Shown: positions 17,737 through 28,386 of the stretch, one piece after another | How positions within the stretch are numbered: position 1 is the stretch's first letter | Layout of the letters: the number at the start of each line of letters is the position of its first letter | NCBI RefSeq assembly: GCF_003201605.1 | Contig: NZ_QJJR01000004.1 | Coordinates: forward strand, 186,001 to 250,000 | Direction: 5' to 3' | Origin: Streptohalobacillus salinus | GTDB taxonomy: Bacteria; Bacillota; Bacilli; Bacillales; Amphibacillaceae | Length of the DNA: 64,000 bases | Position numbers and translations under genes: made by a program | The notes under the pieces: generated by a model | Database searches by the model: none | What the model saw: the letters and a program-made list of their open reading frames with translations, nothing else | Told to the model about the DNA's origin: nothing

Positions 17737-19533
17737 CTATAGCTTATACATCGACAAGTAATTCTTAAATTCATCAGTAATTGCCTTAAAGTCGTCTATG
17801 CCAGCAGTTAATTTTTCGATTTCCGATGAATAGCTTGTAACATTTGAGCTTACTTCTTCAGTTGATGCTGAATTTTCAACAGCAATAGCAGCCAAAGACT
17901 CAATTGTGGTAAATAGTTGACCGATTTTAACAGATTGCTCTTTTAATTCAGTTGCCGAGGCAAGCATTTTATCGCTAACCGTCTCAATCTTCCCATAAGA
18001 AGACTCAGTTTGACTGATCGCATCTTTAATCGATTGACTTTCACCTTGGATCACATCGTGTTGTTCAGTTAAGTTATCGACCATCGTATCCATATCACCG
18101 AGAAACCCGTAGATATTTTGTTTGATTTTGTCTGCGGCTGTTTCAGACTGGTTAGCAAGTTTTCGTACTTCACCAGCAACAACGTTAAACCCTTTGCCCA
18201 TTTCTCCGGCTCTTGCAGCCTCAATGGATGCATTTAAGGCGAGAAGGTTTGTTTGGTAACTGATATCAGAAACAAAATTCGCAATTTCTTCAATTTCTTT
18301 ACCTTTTTCTTTAAGATTGATGCTTTCATTTTTCACCTGTTCAAACGATGTAAGAATACGTGTCAAGCGGTTAACCGTATGATTTAACCCTGAGAACGAG
18401 GATTGAATCATTGTCAAAGCTGCTTCAAGTTCTGTTTTATTTTGATTTTCTTGAGCGGAAATGGATTGAATGCTATCAATGTTCTGTTGTAATAACGTTA
18501 CACTCTGTTCAGTTTCATCGGCTTGTGTAGTTGCGGTTTGAGCAAGTTCTTCAACGACACCAGCGATGTCTTTACTTGTGTCGTCCATAGTAGTAGAAAT
18601 TTCTCTTAATGTTACACTAAAGCCCTGCATTTCTTCTGTCATGCTGTTAAAACCGATGAAATCTTCTTGGACATTAGCTTTATATGTATTCAAGCGTTCG
18701 TGAATCGTTTGGTACATATCACGACCACTGTTAATTTCAGTCGTAACCATGAACTCTTTATCAGTCAAACTGTCAAGCTCTTCATAGATGGCCTGTAATG
18801 GTCTTTGTAAACCCTTAAAAGCGAACCACCCAGCTGCAGCTGTTACCCCTGGTGCAATTAAGTACGCAAAGGGAAGATTTCTAGTGAAAAAAGCAGTAAT
18901 AAAACCAATGATTATGGCGAAAAGTGTTGCTTTTGTGCCCACATCTTTAATAAATCCAAAGGATAAAAGTTGGTTAAAACGATATTTTTTACGTTTACGC
19001 ACTTCATAAGGGAACGTTAATTGAACCACCATTTCATCAGCTGTCCGTGACTGTTCTACTACTTGCATATCTTCGTTAAAATGTTCTTTCGCGCCTTCTA
19101 ATAGTCCGTGAAGGTAACTAAACATTCCGCGCTTGGAACGGTAGGTAAGTAGGACTTGATGCTTACTAATGATTTTCATATCTAAGATGGGTGGTTTTGA
19201 ACCAGCAATCCGTTTTCGCACGACTTGATGGACATCATTCATGGAATCTAGAAATTGATAAAGGTTTGGCTTTCTAAAGAAAGCACCATAACCTTCATAA
19301 AATGCTTGGATGTTATCTTTACCAATAGCGCGCCATAATTCTGACTCACTGATTGAGAAGTGATTAGCGATTCCTTTGGTAAATGCAATAACTTTATCAT
19401 CACTAATATCATCAAGCGGGGAGATTGGCTTGCTTGGATCCATATCGGCTTGTCTCATTTTCTCATTAACAATGTCTTCTGGGTATAAACGCTTAAGTGT
19501 TTTTATCCATGTACCTACAACTGTTCCTTTCAT
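17737..19533 (-). CDS. Methyl-accepting chemotaxis protein with N-terminal H-NOX (heme NO/O2) domain
   Basis: A 598-aa chemoreceptor. Residues 1-180 form an H-NOX heme domain ([20 protein letters not shown]) with proximal heme ligand His102 and the porphyrin-propionate motif Y131-x-S133-x-R135. Two membrane helices around 195-240 follow, then a cytoplasmic signalling domain with the conserved hairpin tip ([21 protein letters not shown]). It should sense NO or O2 through heme and signal via CheA/CheW, which lie outside the window. ATG at 19533 with AGGAGG nine bases upstream is chosen over the TTG at 19539; it puts the ligands exactly at the standard H-NOX numbering. It is monocistronic. Confidence 0.93.
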   Translation of the reverse strand: MKGTVVGTWIKTLKRLYPEDIVNEKMRQADMDPSKPISPLDDISDDKVIAFTKGIANHFSISESELWRAIGKDNIQAFYEGYGAFFRKPNLYQFLDSMNDVHQVVRKRIAGSKPPILDMKIISKHQVLLTYRSKRGMFSYLHGLLEGAKEHFNEDMQVVEQSRTADEMVVQLTFPYEVRKRKKYRFNQLLSFGFIKDVGTKATLFAIIIGFITAFFTRNLPFAYLIAPGVTAAAGWFAFKGLQRPLQAIYEELDSLTDKEFMVTTEINSGRDMYQTIHERLNTYKANVQEDFIGFNSMTEEMQGFSVTLREISTTMDDTSKDIAGVVEELAQTATTQADETEQSVTLLQQNIDSIQSISAQENQNKTELEAALTMIQSSFSGLNHTVNRLTRILTSFEQVKNESINLKEKGKEIEEIANFVSDISYQTNLLALNASIEAARAGEMGKGFNVVAGEVRKLANQSETAADKIKQNIYGFLGDMDTMVDNLTEQHDVIQGESQSIKDAISQTESSYGKIETVSDKMLASATELKEQSVKIGQLFTTIESLAAIAVENSASTEEVSSNVTSYSSEIEKLTAGIDDFKAITDEFKNYLSMYKL

Positions 19534-19688
19534 TAACAAACGCCTCCTAAATATCAGCGCTCATCTTTAAAGGAGATAAATGCGCTAATCCTTATTATAT
19601 AGTGTATCGGTAAGGATAACAATTAAATGTTTGTAAATATAAAACGACAATTTTATGAACATTTCAAATATTAGGTTGAATAGGATTT

Positions 19689-19732
19689 CTATATCCAAAT
19701 ACCTAGGTCATTTAATGCGCATTCGGATATAG
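19689..19732. repeat. 12-bp inverted repeat in the MCP-tracrRNA interval
   Basis: CTATATCCAAAT / ATTCGGATATAG (one mismatch) with a 20-nt loop. It lies about 155 bp upstream of the chemoreceptor start and could be an operator or a hairpin. No gene is seen between 19534 and 20080. Confidence 0.4.
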
Positions 19733-19896
19733 ATGAAATGAAATTATGTTTAGTCTCCATATGCGAATCTAGGCTATTAGTGAAAGCAGGGCTAAATTTT
19801 TTTATGTCATTCAATCGAACGCCATTGGTCAAAACATTAAGTAAGCGATAATCGTTCCTTAGCTCCTCATTACATAAAAGTTAAACTGTCCTAAAT

Positions 19897-19949
19897 ATCA
19901 AAAACCAACCAGCTTTCAATTAAAAATTGAAAATCGGTTGGTTTTTGAT
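19897..19949. terminator. Strong bidirectional terminator-like hairpin between MCP and CRISPR genes
   Basis: A perfect 14-bp outer stem ATCAAAAACCAACC / GGTTGGTTTTTGAT plus an inner stem TTTCAATT / AATTGAAA. It has T-rich 3' arms in both directions. It would insulate the chemoreceptor gene from read-through out of the tracrRNA gene. Confidence 0.7.
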
Positions 19950-20079
19950 TAATAAATTTGGTTTAAATTTGAAAACTATTTGAAAATAATTGGAATTGTG
20001 ATACGATAAATATAGTTACATAGTCATGTGTGATTTCAAGATAACTGTGCAAGTTAACTACATCATATATAAAAAAGCG

Positions 20080-20171
20080 AAAAAAAAAAAGCGCCGAGAC
20101 AGCGCAACTTTTCAGTTGATTTCGGACAAAGCCTTATTTTAACTCGCCATGTTGAATTGAATAATTCCAAC
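20080..20171 (-). ncRNA. tracrRNA of the type II-A CRISPR system
   Basis: Read on the minus strand, the RNA starts with an anti-repeat (plus-strand 20137-20172). This is complementary to the CRISPR repeat over most of its length, with a few mismatches and the usual bulge next to GAGUUAAAAU. Next come the nexus AAGGCUUUGUCC, a hairpin (CAACUGAAAAGUUG) and a terminal hairpin GCGCUGUCUCGGCGC (20091-20105) ending in a run of ten or more T's. Order and spacing match the S. pyogenes tracrRNA. It is transcribed away from cas9, about 85 bp upstream of it. Confidence 0.93.
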
Positions 20172-20177
20172 ACATAT

Positions 20178-20206
20178 ATTGTAGCAAACAAAAACAATTT
20201 TGAAAA
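20178..20206 (-). promoter_or_regulatory. Promoter of the tracrRNA gene
   Basis: On the minus strand, -35 TTTTCA (20201-20206), a 17-bp spacer and -10 TACAAT (20178-20183). The predicted start is near 20171, precisely where the anti-repeat begins. Confidence 0.75.
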
Positions 20207-20254
20207 GGCTTTTTTAAAAATCGGTTGGATTTCACAATAAAGGAGAGATTCTGG

Positions 20255-23200
20255 ATGAAAAAGCAGTACACGATTGGCCTTGATATCGGAACAAACAGTG
20301 TCGGGTGGGCAGTGACAAGAGACGATCATGACCTGATTAGAAGACGAATGAAAATTAATGGTGATCATGATAAAGGATCGATGAAGAAAAACTTTTGGGG
20401 TGTTCGACTATTCGATGAAGGTGTTACTGCAGAAGAACGCCGTGTAAACCGAACAACGCGACGTCGTCTGCGCCGACGTAAAAACCGCCTGCATTATTTA
20501 CAGACCTTCTTTATGGATGACATGCAAAAAGTCGATAAAAACTTCTTCCAACGTCTTACAGAAAGTTTTCTTGTTCCGATGGATAAAGATCATGACCGTC
20601 ATCCGGTTTTCGGTACGATGACAGAAGATATTGCCTATTATAAACAGTTTCCAACCATTTATCACTTACGAAAATATTTAGTAGATAGCAATGAACAAGC
20701 AGATCTTCGCTTAGTTTACTTAGCACTTGCGCATATCATTAAGTTCCGCGGGCATTTTCTTATCGAAGGCGAGTTAAGCACGGAACATGCATCAAATGAT
20801 GCGGTCGGAGAGACGTTTAAAGCCTTTCTCCACCTCTATAACCAAGCCTTCCATCTGCAACCTGATGACACTTACATTAATCGGATTCCAGAAGGATTAT
20901 CTGTTGAAGCGGAATTAACGGCTAAAGTATCGAAATCAAGAAAAGCAGAACGTGTCGTACATAAAGTTGAGACAGAAAAGTCAAACGGGACGTTCCATCA
21001 ATTTTTGAAATTAATTGTTGGGAATCAAGGGAATTTCAAAAAGCCGTTTTCACTTGAAGAAGACCGCAAATTAGACATGGGAAAAGAAGCGTACGAAGAA
21101 GATGTTGAGAGCTTGCTTTCAGAAATCGGTGAAGATTACCGAGAGCTGTTCCTTGCTGCTAAAGATGTTCATGACGCGATTGAGTTATCTGGCATTTTAG
21201 ACGGAGCTGAACCGAATACAAAAGCACCGCTGTCGAGTTCAATGATCGCACGCTACGCTGAACATAAACAAGACTTACAGGCACTGAAAACGCTAGTGAA
21301 AGCCGAGCTACCAGAGCGCTCTTTTGATATCTTTAGAAATAAAGCAACGGATGGTTACGCTGGTTATATTGAAGGTAAAACAACCGAAGAAAACTTTTAT
21401 AAATTTATGAAAAAAGAATTAAGTAAAGCAGATGGATCCGAGGCCTTTATTAAAAAAATCGATGAAGAACGTTTCCTTAGAAAACAACGGACGTATGATA
21501 ATGGGGTCATTCCTCATCAAATCCATTTACACGAACTAAAAACAATCATCGAAAAACAAGGACGGTTCTACCCGTTCTTATTAGAAAATAAAGGGAAGAT
21601 TGAATCGCTTGTAACATTTCGCATTCCCTATTATGTTGGTCCACTCGCAAAAACAAAAGGCCAAAGTGAGTTTGCCTGGATGGAACGTAAAGGCAGTGAA
21701 GCAGTTAGACCGTGGAATATAAAAGATGAGGTAAATCTTGTTGGTTCAGCTGAGCAGTTTATTGAAAAACTGACGAACGATGACACGTATTTACCTGGAG
21801 AAAAAGTGTTACCCAAACATAGTTTGTTGTTGCAGAAGTTTAATGTATTCAATGAATTGACGAAAGTAAGATACTCAGACGACCAGGGGCAAATATGTAA
21901 CTTTTCAAGCGAAGAAAAACGAGATATTTATCAAAACCTGTTTAAAGGGCATCGCACAGTCTCACTTAAAGTATTTGAGGATTATTTAAGAAATGACTAT
22001 CTACTTGAGAACCCGAAAGTGCAGGGGATTGAGAAGAAATTTAATGCGTCATTAAAAACCTATCATGACTTGTTAAAACTAAATATTTCTCGTGACATCT
22101 TAGATAATGAGAAATATGCGAATCGACTTGAAGACTTAGTTAAAATTTTAACCGTTTTTGAAGACCGAGAAATGATTCGTAAACAACTCGAATCGTTTAG
22201 TGATTTGTTTGATCAAGCAACGCTTAAGAAGTTAGAGCGTCGCCATTATACCGGATGGGGAAGATTATCAGCAAAACTGATCCACGGTATAAAAGATGAA
22301 CAGACGCAAAAGACGATTCTTGACTATTTAGTCGAAGATGATCGTCCGAAGAAAAATATTAACCGCAACTTCATGCAACTGATCAATGATGATGACGTGT
22401 CGTTTAAAAAGACGATTGAAGAAGCACGTCTCAATCTCGAGTCAAATGATTTAAAAGACGCGGTTGATCAAATCCCTGGTAGCCCAGCGATTAAGAAAGG
22501 GATCTTGCAGAGCTTAAAGATTGTTGATGAGATTGTTGAGATTATGGGGTATGAGCCAGAATCGATTGTGATCGAAATGGCACGTGAGAACCAAACAACG
22601 TCTCAAGGGCAACGAAATGCAAAAGAACGTTTAAAGAACGTTGAAGGTGCGTTAAAAGAACTTAAAAGTGACTTACTGAAAAAACATCCGGTCGATCAAG
22701 ACATGCTTAAAAATGATCGCTTATATCTTTACTACCTTCAAAACGGCAGAGATATGTATACCAATCAAGAACTCGATATTAATAAATTATCGAATTATGA
22801 TATTGACCACATTATCCCGAGAAGTTTCACGACAGATAATTCGATTGATAACCGCGTATTAGTATCGTCTAAATTAAATCGTGGCAAATCAGATAATGTC
22901 CCGAATAAAGATGTGGTCCGCAACATGAAGCCTTATTGGACTTCGCTTTATCGCTCAAAACTCATCAGCAAGCGTAAATTTGAGAATCTCACGAAAGCAG
23001 AGCGCGGGGGACTAACAGACGATGATAAAGCGGGATTCATTAGAAGGCAACTCGTTGAAACACAGCAAATAACAAAGCATGTCGCAAGCATCTTGCATCA
23101 ACGTTATAACAATCCTGAGTTAGATGAACCAGCCGTTAAAATTGTGACATTAAAGTCCGCGTTAACGAGTCAGTTTAGACAAGCCTTTGGTTTATATAAA

Positions 23201-24280
23201 GTCCGGGAAATCAATGATTATCACCATGCGCATGATGCCTATTTAAATGCGGTAGTAGCTCGGTTACTCATGAGAGTATATCCGCAGCTCATACCTGACT
23301 TTGTCTATGGGGAATATCGTAAAACAAGTGCGTTTAAAGAAAATAAAGCAACGGCGAAAAAGCAATTTTACACGAACTTAATTGAGCGATTCAGTAAAGA
23401 AGATAAACTGCCTGATGAAAATGGAGAAATCGCCTGGAATAAATCGAGGGATTTAGCTAAGATTAATCGTGTATTGAATTATCATCAGATGAATATTGCG
23501 AAGAAAGTTGAAGTTCAAACTGGAAACTTCTCTAAAGCAACAGTACAACCAATGGGGAATTCCAATAAATTAATTCCACGAAAAAATGATTGGGACCCTA
23601 AAAAATATGGTGGTTTTGATAGTCCTAATGTGGCCTATTCTGTTATTTTCACTTATGAAAAAGGCAAACAGAACAAAGTAATGAAAGATATCATTGGAAT
23701 CACTATTATGGATCAGCAATTATTTGAAGCGGATCAGATCAAATATCTTGAAAGTAAGGGCTACAACAATCCTCAGGTTGCTTTCAAACTGCCTAAATAT
23801 GCATTATTTGAGTTAGAGAATAAAAGACATCGTCTTTTAGCGAGTGCAAATGAAACACAGAAAGGAAATCAAATGGTGTTACCAAGTCATTTAGTGACAT
23901 TGCTTTATCATTGTAGAAGATATATTGATTCGTCATTTAAAAATGTTGATCATGAAATGTATATAGAGAGTCATAAAGAGCAATTTAAAGAGTTACTTGA
24001 TGACGTGCTCAATTTTAGCCGTCAGTATATACTTGCAGCAGCGAATGATAAAAAAATTACCGATGTTTTCAAGCGTGCATTTGATCAGGCAGAAGCTAGT
24101 CATTTGGCCACGTCGTTTATCAACTTAATGGATTATAATAAAATGGGAGCACCGTCGGCATTTACTTTCTTTGAAACGAAAATCGATCGTAAACGCTATA
24201 CCAGTGTTAAAGAGCTATTAGATGCGACGATTATTTTCCAATCAGTTACCGGCCTATACGAAACAAGAAAAGAGGTCTAA
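20255..24280 (+). CDS. cas9: Cas9 endonuclease, type II-A
   Basis: A 1341-aa RNA-guided nuclease close in length and motif order to S. pyogenes Cas9 (1368 aa). RuvC-I is [13 protein letters not shown] with Asp10. The Arg-rich bridge helix [11 protein letters not shown] follows. RuvC-II has Glu774 in [15 protein letters not shown] has Asp851-His852 in [11 protein letters not shown]. RuvC-III has His990 and Asp994 in [12 protein letters not shown]. All catalytic residues are present. The C-terminal PAM-interacting domain contains [14 protein letters not shown] and IDRKRYTS, with Arg1312 and Arg1314 at the positions of SpCas9 Arg1333 and Arg1335, which predicts an NGG-like PAM. ATG at 20255 with AAAGGAGAG is chosen over the TTG at 20225. 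cas1 follows two bases later. Confidence 0.98.
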   Translation: MKKQYTIGLDIGTNSVGWAVTRDDHDLIRRRMKINGDHDKGSMKKNFWGVRLFDEGVTAEERRVNRTTRRRLRRRKNRLHYLQTFFMDDMQKVDKNFFQRLTESFLVPMDKDHDRHPVFGTMTEDIAYYKQFPTIYHLRKYLVDSNEQADLRLVYLALAHIIKFRGHFLIEGELSTEHASNDAVGETFKAFLHLYNQAFHLQPDDTYINRIPEGLSVEAELTAKVSKSRKAERVVHKVETEKSNGTFHQFLKLIVGNQGNFKKPFSLEEDRKLDMGKEAYEEDVESLLSEIGEDYRELFLAAKDVHDAIELSGILDGAEPNTKAPLSSSMIARYAEHKQDLQALKTLVKAELPERSFDIFRNKATDGYAGYIEGKTTEENFYKFMKKELSKADGSEAFIKKIDEERFLRKQRTYDNGVIPHQIHLHELKTIIEKQGRFYPFLLENKGKIESLVTFRIPYYVGPLAKTKGQSEFAWMERKGSEAVRPWNIKDEVNLVGSAEQFIEKLTNDDTYLPGEKVLPKHSLLLQKFNVFNELTKVRYSDDQGQICNFSSEEKRDIYQNLFKGHRTVSLKVFEDYLRNDYLLENPKVQGIEKKFNASLKTYHDLLKLNISRDILDNEKYANRLEDLVKILTVFEDREMIRKQLESFSDLFDQATLKKLERRHYTGWGRLSAKLIHGIKDEQTQKTILDYLVEDDRPKKNINRNFMQLINDDDVSFKKTIEEARLNLESNDLKDAVDQIPGSPAIKKGILQSLKIVDEIVEIMGYEPESIVIEMARENQTTSQGQRNAKERLKNVEGALKELKSDLLKKHPVDQDMLKNDRLYLYYLQNGRDMYTNQELDINKLSNYDIDHIIPRSFTTDNSIDNRVLVSSKLNRGKSDNVPNKDVVRNMKPYWTSLYRSKLISKRKFENLTKAERGGLTDDDKAGFIRRQLVETQQITKHVASILHQRYNNPELDEPAVKIVTLKSALTSQFRQAFGLYKVREINDYHHAHDAYLNAVVARLLMRVYPQLIPDFVYGEYRKTSAFKENKATAKKQFYTNLIERFSKEDKLPDENGEIAWNKSRDLAKINRVLNYHQMNIAKKVEVQTGNFSKATVQPMGNSNKLIPRKNDWDPKKYGGFDSPNVAYSVIFTYEKGKQNKVMKDIIGITIMDQQLFEADQIKYLESKGYNNPQVAFKLPKYALFELENKRHRLLASANETQKGNQMVLPSHLVTLLYHCRRYIDSSFKNVDHEMYIESHKEQFKELLDDVLNFSRQYILAAANDKKITDVFKRAFDQAEASHLATSFINLMDYNKMGAPSAFTFFETKIDRKRYTSVKELLDATIIFQSVTGLYETRKEV

Positions 24281-24282
24281 GT

Positions 24283-25155
24283 ATGGGGTGGCGAACAGTT
24301 GTAGTCAATCAACATTCAAAACTGGCTTATAAAAATAACGCGTTACTGTTTAAAACCTCTGAAAAGCAAGAAGTGATCCACTTATCAGAGATTGATATCT
24401 TGATACTTGAGACAACAGATATAACGTTAACAACGATGTTGTTAAAACGCTTAGTAGATGAGAATATTCTGGTGATATTCTGTGATGACAAACGTTTACC
24501 ATCCGCAAAATTGATGCCTTATTTTGGTAGACATGATAGTAGTCTGCAACTTGCAAAACAAGTCGTGTGGGAAGAAGAAAAAAGACAAACGGTTTGGACG
24601 GAGATTATTGCGCAAAAAATTCTCAATCAACATCTTTATTTAAGGGAAATTGAGCATTATGAGAAGTCGCAATCGATTTTAAGTTTATATGACGGATTGG
24701 AGTTGTTTGATCCGACGAATCGTGAAGGTCATGCGGCGCGAATATATTTTCAATCGCTATTCGATAACTCATTCTCTCGTGAACTAAAGATGACAATAAA
24801 CGCTGCATTAGATTATGGATATACACTGCTGCTCAGCGTGTTTGCGCGTGAGATCGTGAAGGCGGGTTGTTTAACGCAAATCGGCATGAAACACGTGAAT
24901 CAGTTTAATGATTTTAATTTAGCAAGTGACATTATGGAACCATTCCGACCATTAGTGGACCAAATTGTCTTTGAGCATAGAGACAAAGAGTTCATGCAGA
25001 TCAAGCGACAACTCTTTAAGCTGTTTACGAATAACTACGTCTATAATTTCCAACAAATGTACTTGACGAATATCGTGCAAGACTATACGAAAAAAGTCAT
25101 TAAAGTACTAAATGGTGAAGCGGAACTAACTGATATTCCCGTGTTCAAGGTATGA
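24283..25155 (+). CDS. cas1: Cas1 integrase, type II
   Basis: A 290-aa spacer-integration nuclease that works as a Cas1-Cas2 complex, with Csn2 and Cas9, to insert new spacers at the leader end. The metal ligands are visible as Glu148 (NREGHAAR), His204 ([10 protein letters not shown]) and Glu219 ([10 protein letters not shown]), each one residue before the S. pyogenes numbering. It starts two bases after the cas9 stop and overlaps cas2 by an ATGA. It is intact and full length. Confidence 0.97.
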   Translation: MGWRTVVVNQHSKLAYKNNALLFKTSEKQEVIHLSEIDILILETTDITLTTMLLKRLVDENILVIFCDDKRLPSAKLMPYFGRHDSSLQLAKQVVWEEEKRQTVWTEIIAQKILNQHLYLREIEHYEKSQSILSLYDGLELFDPTNREGHAARIYFQSLFDNSFSRELKMTINAALDYGYTLLLSVFAREIVKAGCLTQIGMKHVNQFNDFNLASDIMEPFRPLVDQIVFEHRDKEFMQIKRQLFKLFTNNYVYNFQQMYLTNIVQDYTKKVIKVLNGEAELTDIPVFKV

Positions 25156-25493
25156 GTTATCGCTATATGCGTATGATTCTTATGTTTGATATGCCAACAG
25201 AAACCGCCAAAGAACGAAAGCTTTACCGTAAATTCAGGAAATTTTTAATAGACGAAGGTTTTATCATGCATCAATTCTCTGTTTACAGTAAGATCTTATT
25301 AAATGGCACGGCGAAAGCGGGAATGGTCGCCCGCTTAAAAAAGCATACACCGACGTCCGGTTTAATCACGTTGTTAACCGTAACGGAAAAGCAATTTGCC
25401 AAAATGATTTACTTAAGTGGTGAAAAAGATAGTTCAATCGCTAATACAGACCAACGCATTGTCTTTTTAGGAGATGATTATGATGAAACTTAA
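25152..25493 (+). CDS. cas2: Cas2, spacer-integration subunit
   Basis: A 113-aa Cas2 with the ferredoxin-like opening [19 protein letters not shown], with the conserved Asp in the first strand, and the typical [10 protein letters not shown] segment. It is the structural dimer at the centre of the Cas1-Cas2 integrase. Its ATG overlaps the cas1 stop (ATGA), and its 3' end overlaps the start of csn2, so the four cas genes form one transcription unit. Confidence 0.97.
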   Translation: MSYRYMRMILMFDMPTETAKERKLYRKFRKFLIDEGFIMHQFSVYSKILLNGTAKAGMVARLKKHTPTSGLITLLTVTEKQFAKMIYLSGEKDSSIANTDQRIVFLGDDYDET

Positions 25494-26142
25494 TTATCCA
25501 GTGTTTGATGAATCCATCACATTAGAAAAATCACCAATATTGGTGTTAGACAATGCGACCTTATTTTCAGACTTTGTCCAAGCAATTTTTAATTATGAAG
25601 ACAGCCCTTTAAAGCTATATGATCAAAGCTATCAATCGCTTAAAGCATCTGAACTACTTGTTATCACGGATATTTTAGGGTTTGAATTAAATTCCGCGAC
25701 GATTTTAAAGCACATATATACAGATCTTGAATCACAATTAAATGATGAGCCAATGGTCAAAACTGAATTAGAGAAGCTGATGATGTCCATTAATGACATC
25801 ATCAGTGATCAATTACTAGAGCATGACTTAGATATTCAAACAACGGAGATTACTTTTCCAGCATTATTCAAAGCCTTAAATATAAAAATCAATAATCAAG
25901 CGGTATCTGTTAATGACAAGATCGCAGATATCATCCAGCTATTTAAATATCAATCAAGAAAAAAGCTATTGATCTTTGTTAATGTATGTTCATACCTAAC
26001 AAAAGTACAAATAGAGGAAACGCGCAGCTATCTATCGCTAAATAGTGTTACGGCATTGTTTATTGAGCCAAGAACAATTCAAGAACTTTATCAATATATT
26101 TTAGATGAAGATTATTATCTCAGCTATGAAAAAGTGTTATAA
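25480..26142 (+). CDS. csn2: Csn2, type II-A adaptation protein
   Basis: About 220 aa, matching the short (S. pyogenes-like) Csn2 family: ILVLDN near the N-terminus, the conserved [31 protein letters not shown], and a C-terminal FIEPRTI...[10 protein letters not shown]. Csn2 forms a ring that binds DNA ends during spacer acquisition and defines subtype II-A. AGGAG at 25468-25472 places the start at ATG 25480 or 25483; the ATG at 25474 is too close. The gene overlaps cas2. Its stop codon overlaps the candidate -10 of the CRISPR array. Confidence 0.95.
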   Translation: MMKLNYPVFDESITLEKSPILVLDNATLFSDFVQAIFNYEDSPLKLYDQSYQSLKASELLVITDILGFELNSATILKHIYTDLESQLNDEPMVKTELEKLMMSINDIISDQLLEHDLDIQTTEITFPALFKALNIKINNQAVSVNDKIADIIQLFKYQSRKKLLIFVNVCSYLTKVQIEETRSYLSLNSVTALFIEPRTIQELYQYILDEDYYLSYEKVL

Positions 26143-26143
26143 T
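26115..26143 (+). promoter_or_regulatory. Candidate CRISPR array (pre-crRNA) promoter
   Basis: Extended -10 TGTTATAAT with TATAAT at 26138-26143, spanning the csn2 stop codon. A weak -35 TTATCT lies 17 bp upstream. The predicted start near 26150 gives a transcribed leader of about 105 nt before the first repeat. Confidence 0.55.
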
Positions 26144-26182
26144 TATAAGAAATGGTCCTTGAAAATTAAACATTAAATCATA

Positions 26183-26195
26183 AATCATTCAATTC
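26183..26195 (+). promoter_or_regulatory. Anti-repeat in the CRISPR leader
   Basis: AATCATTCAATTC is an exact reverse complement of repeat positions 17-29. It is followed by AGC and GCTATGG, which extend the complementarity to the CCATGC part with small bulges. In the transcript it can pair with the first repeat (26272-26284), 76 nt downstream. Such leader-repeat structures have been described for CRISPR-Cas9 loci as promoting processing of the newest crRNA. Confidence 0.7.
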
Positions 26196-26255
26196 TGAAG
26201 CTTTGCTATGGGTGAATGGCGCGATTACGAAACCTTAACTTTTTTACCTGCGAGG

Positions 26256-27017
26256 GTTTTAGAGCCATGCTGAATTGAATGATTCCAAAACTTGTTTTTT
26301 TGATGATTGAAATACTGTTATGTTTTAGAGCCATGCTGAATTGAATGATTCCAAAACTCAAGACCGGTGATTCGCTATCCTTCACACGTTTTAGAGCCAT
26401 GCTGAATTGAATGATTCCAAAACCGGTCACCGATAACAATGATTTCATCACACGTTTTAGAGCCATGCTGAATTGAATGATTCCAAAACGGGCGATTTAA
26501 TGTATACCGTTTACTGTGAGTTTTAGAGCCATGCTGAATTGAATGATTCCAAAACGATCAAACAGGTATATCAGTTAACTTGGGCGTTTTAGAGCCATGC
26601 TGAATTGAATGATTCCAAAACAGTAATCTTTGTAGCGATGCTGTCATTCTCGTTTTAGAGCCATGCTGAATTGAATGATTCCAAAACCGCATTTGGGCGT
26701 TAGTCGTAATAAAGTGAGTTTTAGAGCCATGCTGAATTGAATGATTCCAAAACTGTCAAAGCAATCGCTTGTACTTCCTGTTTGTTTTAGAGCCATGCTG
26801 AATTGAATGATTCCAAAACGATAACATGAAAACGTCGTGTGAACACTGGGTTTTAGAGCCATGCTGAATTGAATGATTCCAAAACTTGCTGATTCAGGAA
26901 CAGGGGAAGTTCATTGTTTTAGAGCCATGCTGAATTGAATGATTCCAAAACTTTGGATGATGTTGAAATCACACAATACGCGTTTTAGAGCCATGCTGAA
27001 TTGAATGATTCCAAAAT
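26256..27017 (+). CRISPR. CRISPR array, 12 repeats of 36 bp and 11 spacers of 30 bp
   Basis: The repeat starts GTTTTAGAGCCATGCTGAAT and ends GAATGATTCCAAAAC. Repeats begin at 26256 and then every 66 bases to 26982. The first eleven look identical; the last ends in T in place of C, which marks the leader-distal end and puts the leader on the csn2 side. All spacers are 30 nt and differ from one another. The orientation is the same as the cas genes, so crRNAs carry GUUUUAGAG at the 5' side of the repeat, as tracrRNA pairing needs. The uniform array suggests the locus is active or recently active. Confidence 0.99.
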
Positions 27018-27050
27018 TAATAATAGTTTTAAAAAGGGAAGGGAAGCAGT

Positions 27051-27794
27051 ATGCGAATAATTATCTCACCTGCAAAGAAGATGAAGGTAGATACCGATGC
27101 ATTTACATATGAACAATATCCACAGTTTTTAGATCAAACGAAAGAACTGTTAACGTATTTACAGACACTAAGTTATGAAGAGTTAAAAAAGATTTGGAAA
27201 GCAAGTGACAAAATATCGACAGAAAATTATGAACGGATTCAAGGTATGGATCTAGAATCTAATTTAACACCGGCAATTTTATCGTATGAAGGTATTCAAT
27301 ATCAACATATGGGACCGGATGTATTTGAACAGCAACAATTTGATTACTTACAAGAGCATTTAAGGATCCTGTCAGGTTTTTACGGTATCTTAAGACCCTT
27401 TGATGGGGTGACGCCATATCGCCTTGAAATGCAAGCAAAACTACATGACGATACATATAAATCAGTTTATCATTTTTGGTCCGATCAATTAGCAAAGCAA
27501 TTGCTTAGTGAGACGAATACCATCATTAATTTAGCTTCTAAAGAGTACAGTCAAACAATTACGAAATACAATGAATCAGCGCAAATTATTACGTGTGTAT
27601 TTGGTGAATTAAAGGATGGAAAAGTTAAAGAAAAAGGCACATTAGTAAAGATGGCACGTGGTGAAATGGTTAGATTTTTAGCTGAGAACCAGATTACTGA
27701 TGTTGAAAAGATGAAAGGATTTAATCGTTTAAACTTTAGCTTTAGTACTGAACATTCATCAGTTGACACATTTGTGTTTATTAAACAAGACTGA
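27051..27794 (+). CDS. yaaA: Peroxide stress protein YaaA (DUF328/UPF0246)
   Basis: A 247-aa protein of the YaaA family, with MRIIISPAKKM at the start, the block LSGFYGILRPFDGVTPYRLEM, and a C-terminal KGFNRLNFSF. E. coli YaaA limits free iron and protects DNA during H2O2 stress and binds DNA. It is full length. The ATG follows AAGGGAAGCAGT, only 33 bases after the last CRISPR repeat, so array read-through could reach it. No terminator separates the two. Confidence 0.93.
   Translation: MRIIISPAKKMKVDTDAFTYEQYPQFLDQTKELLTYLQTLSYEELKKIWKASDKISTENYERIQGMDLESNLTPAILSYEGIQYQHMGPDVFEQQQFDYLQEHLRILSGFYGILRPFDGVTPYRLEMQAKLHDDTYKSVYHFWSDQLAKQLLSETNTIINLASKEYSQTITKYNESAQIITCVFGELKDGKVKEKGTLVKMARGEMVRFLAENQITDVEKMKGFNRLNFSFSTEHSSVDTFVFIKQD

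Positions 27795-28386
<592 letters not shown>

Noticed and set aside
20216-20228. Second copy of AAAATCGGTTGG (also at 19931-19942), considered as guide of a long tracrRNA (tracr-L) targeting nearby DNA
   Set aside because: The 12-nt match is not followed by an NGG PAM in the needed orientation, and no repeat-like partner to the anti-repeat is present in the upstream segment.
20063-20368. 101-residue minus-strand frame over the cas9 start and tracrRNA
   Set aside because: It overlaps the tracrRNA and the cas9 N-terminus, and the peptide shows no protein-like pattern. The tracrRNA structure explains the sequence.
26206-26862. Minus-strand frames with repeated FGIIQFSMALK peptides
   Set aside because: These are translations of the CRISPR repeat, which happens to lack stops in that frame; not a repeat protein.
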